NCBI GenBank assembly: GCA_024449915.1
Contig: JAMZAV010000916.1
Coordinates: 144,932 to 208,931 of the forward strand
DNA length: 64,000 bases
Source of the DNA: Sweltsa coloradensis
Lineage: Eukaryota; Arthropoda; Insecta; Plecoptera; Chloroperlidae
Direction of reading: 5' to 3'
Part shown: in pieces, positions 1 to 10,879 of the stretch
Numbering within the stretch: position 1 is the stretch's first letter
How the letters are laid out: every line of letters starts with the position of its first letter
The notes under the pieces: model-generated
The model's database searches: none
What the model saw: the letters and a program-made list of their open reading frames with translations, nothing else
What the model was told of the DNA's origin: nothing
Program-made: the position numbers and the translations under genes

Positions 1-154
1 TTTTGTAAGTTTTATCCACTTTGAACGAAAAAAATCGGCCTTTATTTACAGTTTTTAAGTATTTTGTCATTATACAAAATAATGTGAATAAAATACTTAA
101 AAACCGTAAATGATATCCGATTTTTTTCATTCAAAGTGGATAAAACTTACAAAA
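1..154. repeat. Hairpin repeat at window start
   Basis: Bases 1-60 are nearly the inverse of 95-154 (TTTTGTAAGTTTTATCCACT). A short foldback; its left edge may be cut by the window. Confidence 0.75.
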
Positions 155-410
155 CATCATACTTTTTTGTAGTAGCACTTGATTTTGATTTTAATAATGA
201 TTTCAAGAGTTAATGATTGTATTGGATAAACTTATTTATTACTTTATGAATTAAATATTTTTATGACATCCTTCAGTCTAATCTTATTCTCAATCTTCGG
301 GCTTGTTGCTCCTCGGTATCTAAAATTGTATAGAAATCAATTAGCTGACATACAAAAGAACTCCGCTCTCGAAGAGAACAATGTGTTCTACTGGCGAGTA
401 AACGCACTAT

Positions 411-567
411 AGGACGGCTTCAAAGTCATTGTTTACAAACTCCTAAGACAAGAACTGATGGAATGAAGTCCAAATCAGAAGTTAAAAAACTTCTGACTTT
501 AACGGGAATCGAACCCTGGACCTTCTGCATTGGAAGCAGATACGCTAACAACAAGACCAACGAGCCA
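411..567 (-). repeat. SINE fragment, head and start of body
   Basis: Almost identical to 8,260-8,420. It ends at GCCGTCCTA. It directly abuts the subfamily A element. Confidence 0.7.
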
Positions 568-959
568 AATTGAGCGAGTGTAGCGAGCGTCTCCACTTGA
601 CTCTTATGGCTCAAATGTCTGTTTTTTTTTTCTTTCTGTTGCTGCTTCGGTACAGGTCGCACCGTTTCTCTGATCGACCTGAAATTTTGCACACATGTAC
701 ATACCACCTATGCGGGTTGCTGTATAGTTTTTGAACAAAATCGGATCGTTGGTTTTAAAAAATTAAAAAAAAATAAAAAAATAAAAAATAAATAAAAATA
801 AAAATGTTCCGATCGTTATGAAATTTTGCTGGGTCAATAATTACAATATTCTCTCCTATTTTACAAATTTTCAGCTAAATCGGTCAAGACCTTACCCAGT
901 AAACACAAGAGCTCTCGGAGTGGTGTTTATTTTGGTCACAAGCTCACAAAGTCGGTCCT

Positions 960-1620
960 CACACATAGTGAGTAATTTGTGAGATGATTGTGACTGAAAT
1001 CAATATTTCATTTAAAAAAGTCATCACTTTGTGACCTCTCTATCAACACACAGAGTCATCCCAAAAAGAACATATTTATTTCTACTCACAGAGTGATACC
1101 AGAACTGTCACTTTGATACTCCTTTTGTATTTGCATCTCATTCCGATGACTTTAAGCGTTGTGTCTGAGCCACATATTTTTGGTTTTATTTTGAATTGAA
1201 TTTGCTCACATTGAGTTTGTGTTTGAGAGGCTTTGATAAGTAACCTATGACGTTATTTTATCCCAACACAATGTGAGCAATTTGTGAGAAGTTATTTGTC
1301 ACATTGTTACCTCTAAAATACAACTACGGATACCATAATATAAGCTAAATTTAATCTACTCACCGAGTGTTAACAGAGTTGTCACTTTGATACTACTTTT
1401 TACTCAAAGTCCTCACATTCGTGATGACTTTGAGAGTAGTTTGCGAGCAGTAAATGCATTTTTATTTTATTTTTTTATTCACTCACATTGTGCGGGGTTT
1501 GAGTGCGATTTGAGAAGTATAACTTGTGATTATATTATTTTACGCAACGCAATATAATTATGTAATTTGTAAGAAATTATTTGTCAATTTGTTACCTCTC
1601 TTGCAAACCAACTCGGGTAG
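960..1620. repeat. Degenerate tandem repeat, period about 288 bp
   Basis: Three diverged units share (T/G)GTAATTTGT(G/A)AGA(A/T), ATTTGTCA(C/A)(A)TTGTTACCTCT and TGTCACTTTGATACT. They lie in the left part of the 895-4359 transposon. Confidence 0.6.
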
Positions 1621-2924
1621 GCTCTACCAGACAGATTCCTTAATCGAATTATGAATTAATCACAGACTGTTTTTTTTATGATTTTATTTAAGACATTTAT
1701 TATCTTTTCAATGCTATTCTTTAACTTCATGTGTTCCTGGTTCATAGTATAACAAACAACAATATTACCGGTATTATAATAATATTACAATTATTACATT
1801 TTTCGTAATTTTATGTAAACTGAGGAAATCTAAAATACTTTTCCACTAGTTCGAGTCCCTTTGATTATCTGGTGAAAACTCTTCAGTGATAAAATCAGAT
1901 ATCAAAAATAACGTTTAGATTACAAGCTCACAAAATATTTAGTCATTTTAACTGCAATTATTATTGTGGGTTGTGATGTACGTTTTCAAGATCAGTCACA
2001 TTAATGATTTTAAAAGGACTGGACGGCTCAGACACCATGCGACAATCAAACAATCGTCCAACCATAAGTCGGTATTTAATTTTGAAATAGCGATTAACTT
2101 ACATGGTTGGGCTAATTCGGAACAATTAAATCAATACAATTTGTATTTTAAAAAATGGGAAAACGGCCAAGGGACAATCTGCAAACAAGTATTTATTATG
2201 AAGTTACGTAGTTGTGACTCAATCCCCTGCATTCGCATCAACTACTGAAGAAAAGCCTGAGAAAACTTTCTGTCAGAACATCGGCATGGCGCGTCGAATC
2301 TGCGTGAACACCCGAATCAAGAGTATAGCTAGCACTTTTCGTACTTGTGGCTAGAATAGTTTGACATGCTTTGCTATAGACTCCTGAGTTTGAAGCGGAA
2401 TCGAAGGAACTCGGAGTTTTTATATAGGAAGCAGGGACCCATTCGAAAAATATTATAAGCCGATATCAGTAATCATCAGTATGCAATGTGAAGTATTTTT
2501 ATTTTAATTTTGTTAGTCCTCGTGTGTGTGTCAATTTTCGCGAATTATTGTTGATGCGAAGTGCCAATCGGGACAAATAAATTTCTTAATTGTTTGTTAG
2601 ACGACCGAGCGGAACACCAGTGAGTCCATCAATTAAAGTGACTTTATGCTAAGTGTAAAAATGTTGATGACGTGTTCATAGATGTGATACAAATATTTAT
2701 CTACAGATGATATTGCAGGACAGAGACTTTTCCAAGTGGGTGGATTTCGAACTCTCGGCATACTTATCTTATTGATAAACACAAGAAATCAAACCAGCTT
2801 CCTTGATTAAAAAAAATATTGATTGCCTCTTGTCAGTTATTCTCGTCGACTCTGAGTAACATAATCTCACATCAAGCATCGCGCAACAGACATTATTCTT
2901 TATATTTGAGACCACACGTCACAG

Positions 2925-3504
2925 TGTCAGAATGAAAATGTTCTATCTCGATTTTTGTGTTTGTAGTACGAAAACGAAATGCATGATTGTGTTCTTCAAT
3001 GTGTATGTTGAAGATTGCAACGCCATCTATGAGCAAATTAGTGAAATTCATTTGTTATAACTTATAAGTCCATTTTTGTCAAATTTATGTGCTGGAATCT
3101 GAATACAACTGTTCTATCTCGAAATGAAACAAATGGGACCCTCGTTTTTGTTCCCGCCGCGGCCGTTTCGAACACGGCGACGCCCACGATTTTGAGTGAA
3201 ATGTAATGACGACTTGACTTAGTACAGACGATTAATAGATATAACACAAACTTTAAAAATGTTTGCGTTTTATAATTTTTTATTTGTTTTCGGAAACTCT
3301 AAATGTTTACATGCACGGAAGCCTGTATTCGGCATGTAGGGTGAAAGGAGCGTAGGCCGTGCTCTCCCCTAGGCTTAGGACCTGTGTACGTTGTCTGAAG
3401 TCTGAAGATTTTTTATTGTGAAGCATTTACCTCGCCACTTAAAACTTCCAAGTCCTTCTAGCTCAAAACAATAGCGTGTGATATAGAACACCTTGCATTC
3501 TGAC
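2925..3504. mobile_element. MITE-like element
   Basis: The imperfect inverted ends TGTCAGAATGAAAATGTTCT and, reversed, TGTCAGAATGCAAGGTGTTC are about 580 bp apart. A target duplication is unclear (CAG on both sides is possible). Confidence 0.5.
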
Positions 3505-3756
3505 ACAGCAAAGATTTGCTCAGGAGGTAAAGAGTATTAATTACTGCTTCCATACAATCATTGAGTACTAATTAGTAACATACTATAGAATTATTATCAA
3601 GTACTGAACAATACTATTAAAACACAAGAACAATGCACGTATTAATTAAGGTAAGTAGGCCACAGAGCAAGTGCACAATTTGTCTACTATAGTTGCATCG
3701 ATTTGCTGTGGTATACCTATAGTGGTATTTCCCTGTCGTCTTCAGCGTCTTCTGTG

Positions 3757-3836
3757 GCGCTACGGTTAAGGTGTTGGCTTTCAGATGCAGTGTCACAGTC
3801 GGATCGAGTTCGAGTCACCATGATAAAACTTGTAAC
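3757..3836 (+). repeat. tRNA-derived SINE head (Leu-like)
   Basis: Box A-like TGGCGCTACGGTTAAGG and box B-like GAGTTCGAGTC; TTTCAGA sits where the anticodon loop would be. The acceptor stem is not paired, so this is a SINE head and not a tRNA gene. Confidence 0.5.
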
Positions 3837-4569
3837 TTTATAACCATGTCAATTTAACATATGTTGTGTATCCAATTGCAGGTTATCGATTGATGTAGCA
3901 ATAGGAAATAAATAATAGAATTAGTATTTAATATAATATTAAAATGAAAAGTCGAATCTAATTTTAGTGCTTCGTTTGCTTATTTGCTCCTAGATCGCGT
4001 TACAGACGCGTGGATAGTTGTATTCTGGTACAACTCTGTGAGCTCTTTGTGAGCACTCTAGACAATCACCAGATACAACTCTATGAGCACTCTGTGAGAA
4101 CTCCTAGCAGTTTTTTTATTGGTACAACTCTGTGAGTACTCCAAGCTATATTTTAGTACAACTCTTGGAGTACTCATTACATAGTAAAATAAGACAACTC
4201 GAGAACCAACACCCTGTTCCTCTCTGAGAGTTAAAGGATAATTGATTGTCGGCCCATTTGAGCTCTCCGATGCATTTCTAAAATCTTTCGAACATGCTCT
4301 CCGAGATGGATTTAAACTTGTCACATTTATCTCACAATTTGCACTCTGTGTTTACTGGGTAAAGACTTATTGGTATGTAACATTATGGGAATGTGGTACT
4401 CGGGTCGTGTTGCACGTACCAGTGCTCGATCAACAACGCGACGGGACTTAAGCGTTTTCCTAGTATACTAATTTCTACGGCATAATTACTAAAGGCTTAT
4501 TAAGCACCCTCCACTTTTCCCCTGCACAAAGTAAACGTGTGAGTGCAACAATAAGATCTTGTCACTTAC

Positions 4570-4823
4570 CAGGGTTTATGCCCCTGGTAGCTACAAAGTA
4601 GCGACCCATCTCTTCATTGCACCTCACTTCCAAGCAGTCTGCGCGTTTGGGAATGTTTGGGGTGTTGGCCCAAAAACCCCTTTCTGGGGAAGGGGCATCA
4701 AGGGTCTCTAGGAGGCTCACGCTGACGGCACTCCCCGGCCCATTTGAAGCTTGCTCGGGCATCTATGTGGTGTCTCTTATCTTCAGGTAGTTGAGTGGCT
4801 GCGGGAAGACAGTCCTTAGCTTC
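4570..4823 (-). pseudogene. Decayed copy of SMYD4-like exon 2
   Basis: Both splice sites are kept (ATCCACAG|GAAGC and CCTG|GTAAGT). The 3' half encodes CLEVRCNEEMGRYFVATRGI, nearly the same as exon 2 at 38,973. The middle has several indels that break the frame. It lies in the right order and strand with the copy of exon 1 at 6,737-7,250, separated by a 1.9-kb intron instead of 7.9 kb. No SET/MYND exons follow toward the window start, so this copy is partial. Confidence 0.75.
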
Positions 4824-5205
4824 CTGTGGATATTCACAATACACATTAGAGCTATTTTTTTGGTTTTACTATAGGTATCTTTAAAAAATTAATTTTGAAA
4901 AAATTAAATTGATTTTTAAAATTTGTGATTTTTGAAAATTAATTAAAAATTGGTAAATTTTGGGAAATTTTATTTCTGCAAAATGCCACGATTTTTGGGA
5001 AATCTAGACCAAGAAGGTGACCATATATTTGTTTAACAATTCCAAAAATTGATCTCGATCGGATAAAAACTGGAAGCAGAGATGCTCCCAAAATTTTTTT
5101 TTCAATAAAATAGGTTGTTTCTCTTGTTTTTCCCGCCAAAAAAGGAACCGAGACGTTCCTCGTTCTAAAAAGGACTTGACCCTTTCACGTTCCTATCCCT
5201 CATGT

Positions 5206-5765
5206 TTGGATGAGCAAGCAAAGACTTAAATTTTCACTGACCCCAAAAATTTAGCTCGGGTGTTTTTTTGGTTGTTTTTTTTGGTTTGTTTTTTGTCTTT
5301 TTTGTTTCTCTCACAAGGCAAACCGCATACCCGATCTGATAAAAAATTGGGGGGGATTTTAAAAAATCCGCACTTAGAGGTGAAAAGTTTTTGGGTAAAA
5401 TCGAAGAAATATTTCTCATAAAATATCGTTTTTTTACTTTTTTTTTTCGATTTTTAGTGCGATTTTTTCGGACTTTTGGGCCGATTCGCCCAAAAGGTGG
5501 GGAACAACGTTCAATTTCACATGGACTTTAAAGGAAAGGGTGATGTTTGCTTTTGAAAAAAAAAGTTGAAAATTTCCAGAATCCATATAAAATAAAGGTT
5601 TTAATATGATTTTTTTTAAGGGTTTTATAATAAATTTACGTAAAAATAGAAATTTGAAAACAACACCAACATGCGTAAAAAGGCCTTATAAGTAAAACCC
5701 CCACGCAAACTGAAAATTGCATAAAACTCACCCATCAACGCGACGGGACTTTAGCGTTTTCCTAG
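5206..5765 (+). mobile_element. Helitron2-like element, subfamily B2
   Basis: Runs from TTGGATGAGCAAGCAAAGAC to CGACGGGACTTTAGCGTTTT, then CCTAG, followed by T. The core matches 55,397-56,054. It lies inside the intron of the SMYD4 pseudo-copy. Confidence 0.65.
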
Positions 5766-5779
5766 TTTAAATAATAATA

Positions 5780-6469
5780 AATGTGAAATGAGTTTATTTA
5801 TCATTACTTTTATTTATTAAAGTGAGTGCCCGGCCATCTGACGAGGGTGTACGGCGCTATTTTCGAAAACACAAGATATTTTCATACTGAAGTTTACGAT
5901 ATCAGGTAGGCCCATTGGAATTCGACGGAATTACGATGGTGAAAGGAACTTGTAAAGAAACGTTAAATTTTCTTTCCCAAATTTTCCCCAAAAAAAATGT
6001 AATTTTGACGTTAAAAGTTCCTGATCTAAGAAAAGGGACACGTTACGGGTTCCCACAATAGTTCCTGAAATAGGAACATGTTCCTCCCCAAGACTGCCAA
6101 TTGAATGATCTTATTATCTTTGCCAAAACTGTAAACAAATCAAATTATATATTTGTAATGATCCCCACGGTCTGTCATTAATGTATAAATATTTTTCATT
6201 CACTTTTCATATTAATTATTAACAGATTAAAAATGCCTTCTAAAAAAAACAAAAACACAACAACATAATATTAATGCAAAAGTAACAAAAGAGCATCTGC
6301 CCCGTAGTACTTTCGTACCTGTTACCCTTGTTTCACTTATGTCCCCACCCCACATTACAAAAGATCGTCGTATCAAGTTCATTACAAGTCTCTTGAATAA
6401 GTCGTAAAAGGTAAAAAATTTTAAAAATAAATCACACAACAATAAATTTGTATTAAAAATCAACACACT
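5780..6469. other. No gene seen
   Basis: AT-rich intron of the SMYD4 pseudo-copy. Short frames only. Confidence 0.5.
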
Positions 6470-6560
6470 CAATCATAACTGATTTTCAGTGGGGGACATT
6501 AAATTTAAAGCTGACCAAGCCAACCCTGTAGCCGACGAGCGAGCGAGCTATGATCAATAG
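6470..6560 (-). repeat. SINE 3' fragment
   Basis: Minus-strand CCCACTGAAAATCAGTTATG next to CAAGCCAACC-type sequence of the same SINE family. Short and diverged. Confidence 0.5.
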
Positions 6561-6736
6561 TTATAGTAGAACCTAATAGCAATCTCGAGACCAAAGGTCC
6601 AAAAGCATCCCTCTACATTTAAGTTGTCTACAAACTCGATGCCTCTACCCATCGCCAGAAATCACAAGACATTGAAGCATGAATGACTGTGTCCTTATAC
6701 ACACAGCTTATAGTGACTAGACCACAAATTACTTAC

Positions 6737-7250
6737 CTGGGCGCTTGCACTTGACTCGTTCTTCCTACCCAGACTCTGGTAGCACTTGGCTCGCCTTTCC
6801 AGCAGCTTGAACCTGAGTTTAGCAGGGTAGCTAAACATCAGAGCCTGCTCAATATCTCTCAGCAGCTTCGTACAACTTCATCACAAAAAAACAGCGGACC
6901 GGTTTGCAAAACCCAGTGCCAGTTCTTCTGACCCCTCCTTGTCGGACGTGGGATACGGAGCAGTTGCGATGCTCTTGGAGTAAAGCAACAACGCTTCTTC
7001 GTTCTTTCTCATGAAAGTGTTTGTTTCCATTATTTCTGAGATCGATTGAGACTTTTTGGGACTTCGTGCATTTCTGATGGTGTTTCATTTTATGGAAGGG
7101 CAACGGTCCAAAGAACGTCTGTATAATTGTTTTGCCCAGTTCAGTGCGGCCTTCATCATCTAGTTGGTTGTATCGCGAAGACAACTCTGCAAATGTTTGC
7201 TCATTTTGCATCAACTTTCTGAAAATACTTGTTAATACATGGCTCTTTGC
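6737..7250 (-). pseudogene. Decayed copy of SMYD4-like TPR exon
   Basis: The minus strand reads QLDDEGRTELGKTIIQTFFG, then a KVSIDLRNNGNKHF block, then, in other frames, EALLLYSKSIATAPYPTSDK, and finally LRFKLLERRAKCYQSLGRK before a CAG|GTAAGT donor. Compared with 47,215-47,790 there is a one-base insertion after NKHF, a one-base loss in the poly-T at SAVF and a two-base loss before LRDIEQAL. These breaks make it a pseudogene. Upstream it abuts a GC-rich repeat (7,345-7,640). Confidence 0.8.
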
Positions 7251-7344
7251 CGCAGTTGTAGTCCAAAATTTGTATTCTCTTACAAATTTCAAAACAACGA
7301 TAAAACTTTTTAATACTGGGATTTTTTCCCCAGTTTTAGTCCTG

Positions 7345-7640
7345 CCTTTCCTCAAATCCAACTCGCAAACCTTTTTCCCTGGGTTTTGGGCCCTGAGTAG
7401 GGGCATTGCACTCCCTGAAAATAAAGGGGGCCCCTGTATCGTCGTCTCGCGGGGAAATTTCCCCTTCCCTTTACTACTCCCCGACGGCGACGACAAGCGC
7501 AAGGGAAATAGAGACGAAGACGACCACGACGGGGGGAAACCCCCGCCCTCCCCATATGCTTGTGGCTGGTTTTGACCCCACAGGCCTCCCCCCCTTGCCC
7601 CCCGCGTCTTCCCCTATTTCCCCCCCCTGGGAAAAAAAGT
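7345..7640. repeat. GC-rich repeat, fourth and most diverged copy
   Basis: CTCCCCGACGGCGACGACAA and ATGCTTGTGGCTGGTTTTGA identify it. It begins just upstream of the SMYD4 TPR pseudo-exon. Confidence 0.7.
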
Positions 7641-7997
7641 ATACTGGCGGGAACTCACATTTACGAAAATTTTTTTATCTGGAGGCGTGAATAAACTTGT
7701 TGCTAAAAAAAAAAAAAAAAAAAAAATACTAATATTAATACTACTCTTGTCAATCTGCAAAAAACGATGAAACTTGTTAATCCAATGTGTGAATACTTTT
7801 AACAGTTGCGTTGATGGAAGAGCGTCCCTGTCATCTTTTCAAAAATTTTTTTTTGTGAGGACTGCATCAATGCGTGAACCCAGGGCCGTAACCAGGATAT
7901 ATGGATTACCCGGGTGTGATGGGCTAAATATTATTGTCCTGCTAAATAATGTCGCAATGTCGAACAATTCTTTGTTGTGAGAATGTTTGTCTGTCTT

Positions 7998-8420
7998 TAA
8001 ATAAATAAATAAATTGTATTTAGAGTCTACCCACTCAGTTATATAACTGATTTTCAGTGGGGGTCTTTAAAAAAAAGCAAAATAGCCAACCCTTTTAGGC
8101 CCCCACGCAAACGGCGGTGAGCGAACCAACCCAAAATCGATATTTTTTAAAAGGAAAAATAGCAAACAGTGGTATGGGACAGTGCGAACACCCGCGAATC
8201 AACGCCAGAATCAACAAGGCCGATTCAGCACAACTCTGAATTTATTATGTGCTTCGTTTGCTAGGACGGCTCCAAAGTCACCGTTTACAAACTCCTAAGA
8301 CAAGAACTGATGGACTTAAGTCCAAATCAGAAGTTAAAAAACTTCTGTTTATGGCGGGAATCGAACCCTGGACCTTCTGCATTGGAAGCAGATACGCTAA
8401 CAACAAGACCAACGAGCCAC
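7998..8420 (-). mobile_element. tRNA-headed SINE, full length
   Basis: On the minus strand a tRNA-like head (GTGGCTCGTTGGTCTTGTTG, loop TTCCAAT, box B GGGTTCGATTCCC) is followed by a body with ATTCGCGGGTGTTCGCACTG. It ends in ACTGAAAATCAGTTATATAA then CTGAGTGGGTAGACTC and (ATTT)n. It is about 423 bp. The last 40 bases resemble the CR1-like LINE tail. Confidence 0.75.
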
Positions 8421-8732
8421 ACGTACGTCTGTACGATCTCATATGGTCAACGGCCAAACAGATTGAGCTAAAATTTTAAACTGACATCTGTTACCTGGAG
8501 AACTGCTAACAAAATGAGCAAAATCAGTAGCGATTTAAAGCTACAAGAAATAATAAATGAAAAAATAGGCTTACAATGTGTAGGATTTAACGACAATGGT
8601 TTTGTTCTTGCATGCATGCATGCAGTGACCTTGAGGTCTGTTCGTTTGTCGTACTCTGGCACTATATTTTGCGTGTCCTTTTGCACAGACCAACTCTCGA
8701 TCATGATTTGGTGTGCGTTCTTTTGCCCATAG

Positions 8733-9510
8733 TTGGATGAGCGTAGCGAGCGGAGCGAAGCGAAGATTCCATTTCACTACACTGGAGAAAAAAATCCGGA
8801 ATGTTTTTCTTTCTTTTTTTTCTGTTTGTATTATTGTGTGTTTGTTAACACGATTCCGGCTAAACCGATACTCCGATTGCTATGAAATTTTATGGAGGCC
8901 TTCGAAATCTCTGAACTTAGAACTGCCACGTTTTTGAGCGCAATCGAAAAATTATTTCTCATGAAAATCGCAATTTTACGATTTTTTTCGATTTTTTGAA
9001 AATTTCTTCGACTTATAACACCTACATGCTTAATCCGATTATAATGATTTTTTCACAGAACCTTAATTTCATGAATTAAGATATTCTTTTGAAATTTGAG
9101 CGCAATAGAAAAATTATTTCTCGTGAAAATCGAAAATTTACAGTTTTTTTTCTTTTTTAAAACAATTCTTTGACTTATAACACCTACATGCTTTATCCTA
9201 TTGTAATGATTTTTTCACAGAACCTTAATTTTATGAATTAATATATACGTGTAAAATTTGAGCACAATCGAATAATTATTTCTTATGAAAATTGAAATTT
9301 TACGATTTTTTTCTTTTTTTAAATTACGATTAATAAAAATAAATAAAAAAATAAAGTAAATTTGTAATTTTATTTAATTTACTTTAAAAAAAATCTTCGA
9401 CCAAGTAATAATTTTTTCACAGAACAACAGAAAATCCGCATAACACATGGCAGCTCAATGCACCAATTACGCTCATCCAACAACGCGGCGGGACTTAAGC
9501 GTTTTCCTAG
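8733..9510 (+). mobile_element. Helitron2-like non-autonomous element, subfamily B1
   Basis: The 5' end is TTGGATGAGCGTAGCGAGCG. The 13-mer TTGGATGAGCGTA recurs inverted (TACGCTCATCCAA) about 9,469-9,481, near but not at the 3' end. The 3' end is AACGC...GCGTT hairpin, TT, CCTAG, then T. Inside are about 180-bp subrepeats built round CGATTTTTT and ATTTCTCATGAAAATCGC. It has no coding capacity and sits inside the 8,635-10,458 insertion. Confidence 0.75.
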
Positions 9511-9799
9511 TTATCTACTACAGAGTCGTCAGAACATGGTTCTTATGCTCTTGGACTGGACTGCGAGCAGGCAGAGTAGAGTTCCAGGGGAGGCCAAAAT
9601 ATGAAAATAATATGAGGGGGAAACCACCAAATCGGAACCTATCATTAATCCACAGTTTTATTAGAAATAACAAGTGTTCCCATCCCATAGTTAATTAAAA
9701 TGTTTTTTTTTTTTAATTTGTGAAATGCTTGGTAGTTAACCTACTAGTAGGCCTACCTCAGAAAAGATGTAAAATTTCTAGGGCGGCGGGTAGGTAGTA

Positions 9800-10238
9800 G
9801 GGTGGGCCGAAAAACAACATTTTTTTTTTTTTTAAGTCGTAATACCGCGGAAAAGTTGCGAATTGTGGAGACTAAAAAATTTTTAAAAAAAATTTAAAAA
9901 TCGGTTCATATCTTCCGGTCGCGCATGTGCTCTAAAGTTTTCCAAAATTTGGAAAAAATTTACATTTTTACGATAATTTTTAACATTTTAAATTAGCCTC
10001 TTCCCGAATGTCAAAGCTCGAATTTTTCATATTTAAATTTTCTTCTATGTTAAAATATAAAAATTATCGTAAAAATGTGAATTTTTCAAAATTTTGGAAA
10101 CGTTTAGAGCACATGCGCGACCGGAAGATATAAACCGATTTTCAAAATTTTTTTTTTCATTTTTTAGTCTCCACAATTCGCAACTTTTCCGCGGTATTAC
10201 GACTTTAAAAAAAAAAAATGTTGTTTTTCGGCCCACCC
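9800..10238. mobile_element. Foldback MITE with TA flanks
   Basis: About 190-bp arms beginning GGGTGGGCCGAAAAACAACA, TA on each side (9,798-9,799; 10,239-10,240). 439 bp. Can form a near-complete hairpin. Confidence 0.85.
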
Positions 10239-10879
10239 TAGTAGGTAGGCCTAAGCTGGGTCGCAACATAACCTAACTTTCATTCAATAAGCTAAGCTGT
10301 TGCGTCCATCAATGGCGGTTAGAATGGGCATTCGTTTGTTGGAATCTGTAGTACGTAAACGGAGCAGGCTCCGAGTAAAAATTGCGATCATCTTCTCTAC
10401 TCTAACCAGTTCAGAAATAAACTCTGGTCTACACTAGAGTACGACAAACGAACAGACCTAAAGTGTATCGAATTTTGAATGCTCAAGGTTTCCCACAATT
10501 CCGCTGTGAAATTGAATTAAGTAAACCTTGCAATCTTTACACGTACTTCGTACTGGCTTTGTTTTCAAAAGTAAAGTATGCATTTCAAAGCAAGTTCTAT
10601 AATTTTCCAGAAATAATAAAATAACCAAGGAATGAAAAATTCTTTTCCGATCGTTGCTTGAACCCGGGACTCCCGTGCACATTATGGGTATAAAAGCGCC
10701 TTCTAGACTAGGAAAACGGGGAAAAAAATATGGCTCACTCACTCGTCTAACACGACTTCGGCGGATTCCTAGTATACTGGATGGGCACCACCAAGGCTGC
10801 CTACTATTGGCTTTTCAGATACTAGTAACTAGTAGGGATGAGAAAAAGCGTTTAATTTCGTAAACGTTTAGTTAAACAG

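Larger units (their letters stand above)
895..4359. mobile_element. 3.46 kb non-autonomous TA-target DNA transposon
   Basis: The ends CCCAGTAAACACA and, inverted, TGTGTTTACTGGG are flanked by TA on each side (893-894 and 4,360-4,361). Both subterminal regions carry many copies of a CTC(T/A)GTGAG-like motif: the left in about three units with a 288-bp period (960, 1,275, 1,563), the right at 4,030-4,210. I see no transposase frame. A MITE-like repeat (2,925-3,504) and a SINE head (3,757-3,830) lie inside. TA target and size suggest Tc1/mariner-type mobilisation. Confidence 0.75.
570..4463 (+). mobile_element. Helitron2-like element, subfamily A, split by a 3.46 kb transposon
   Basis: The left part 570-894 starts TTGAGCGAGTGTAGCGAGCG; the right part 4,360-4,463 ends GACTTAAGCGTTTTCCTAG then T. 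The join is shown by the uninterrupted copy at 54,805-55,370, where the sequence either side of the insertion is continuous. Confidence 0.75.
8635..10458. mobile_element. 1.8 kb insertion with 24-bp inverted ends
   Basis: GGTCTGTTCGTTTGTCGTAC and its inverse GTACGACAAACGAACAGACC bound the segment. It interrupts a subfamily C element and itself holds the 8,733 rolling-circle element and the 9,800 foldback. The exact target duplication is not clear. Confidence 0.65.
8421..10772 (+). mobile_element. Subfamily C element, interrupted by a 1.8 kb insertion
   Basis: 8,421-8,632 and 10,459-10,772 match consecutive parts of 31,740-32,290, ending in CTCACTCGTCTAA and GGCGGATTCCTAG then T. The 5' end is replaced by a SINE (7,998-8,420). 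Confidence 0.65.

Noticed and set aside
505..567. Possible functional tRNA (anticodon CCA)
   Set aside because: The T arm is mispaired, no acceptor stem closes, and near-identical copies continue into the same SINE body.
426..707. Open frame of about 90 codons on the minus strand
   Set aside because: It runs across a SINE head and a rolling-circle element border; similar frames appear in other copies by sequence identity alone.
2395..2600. Possible solo LTR (TATATAGG followed by AATAAA)
   Set aside because: No paired TG...CA ends, no target duplication and no primer-binding site found.
8713..8937. Recurrent peptide around FRLNRYSDC, seen at several loci
   Set aside because: Repeats of the rolling-circle B1 core; frames are broken differently in each copy, so no protein is maintained.
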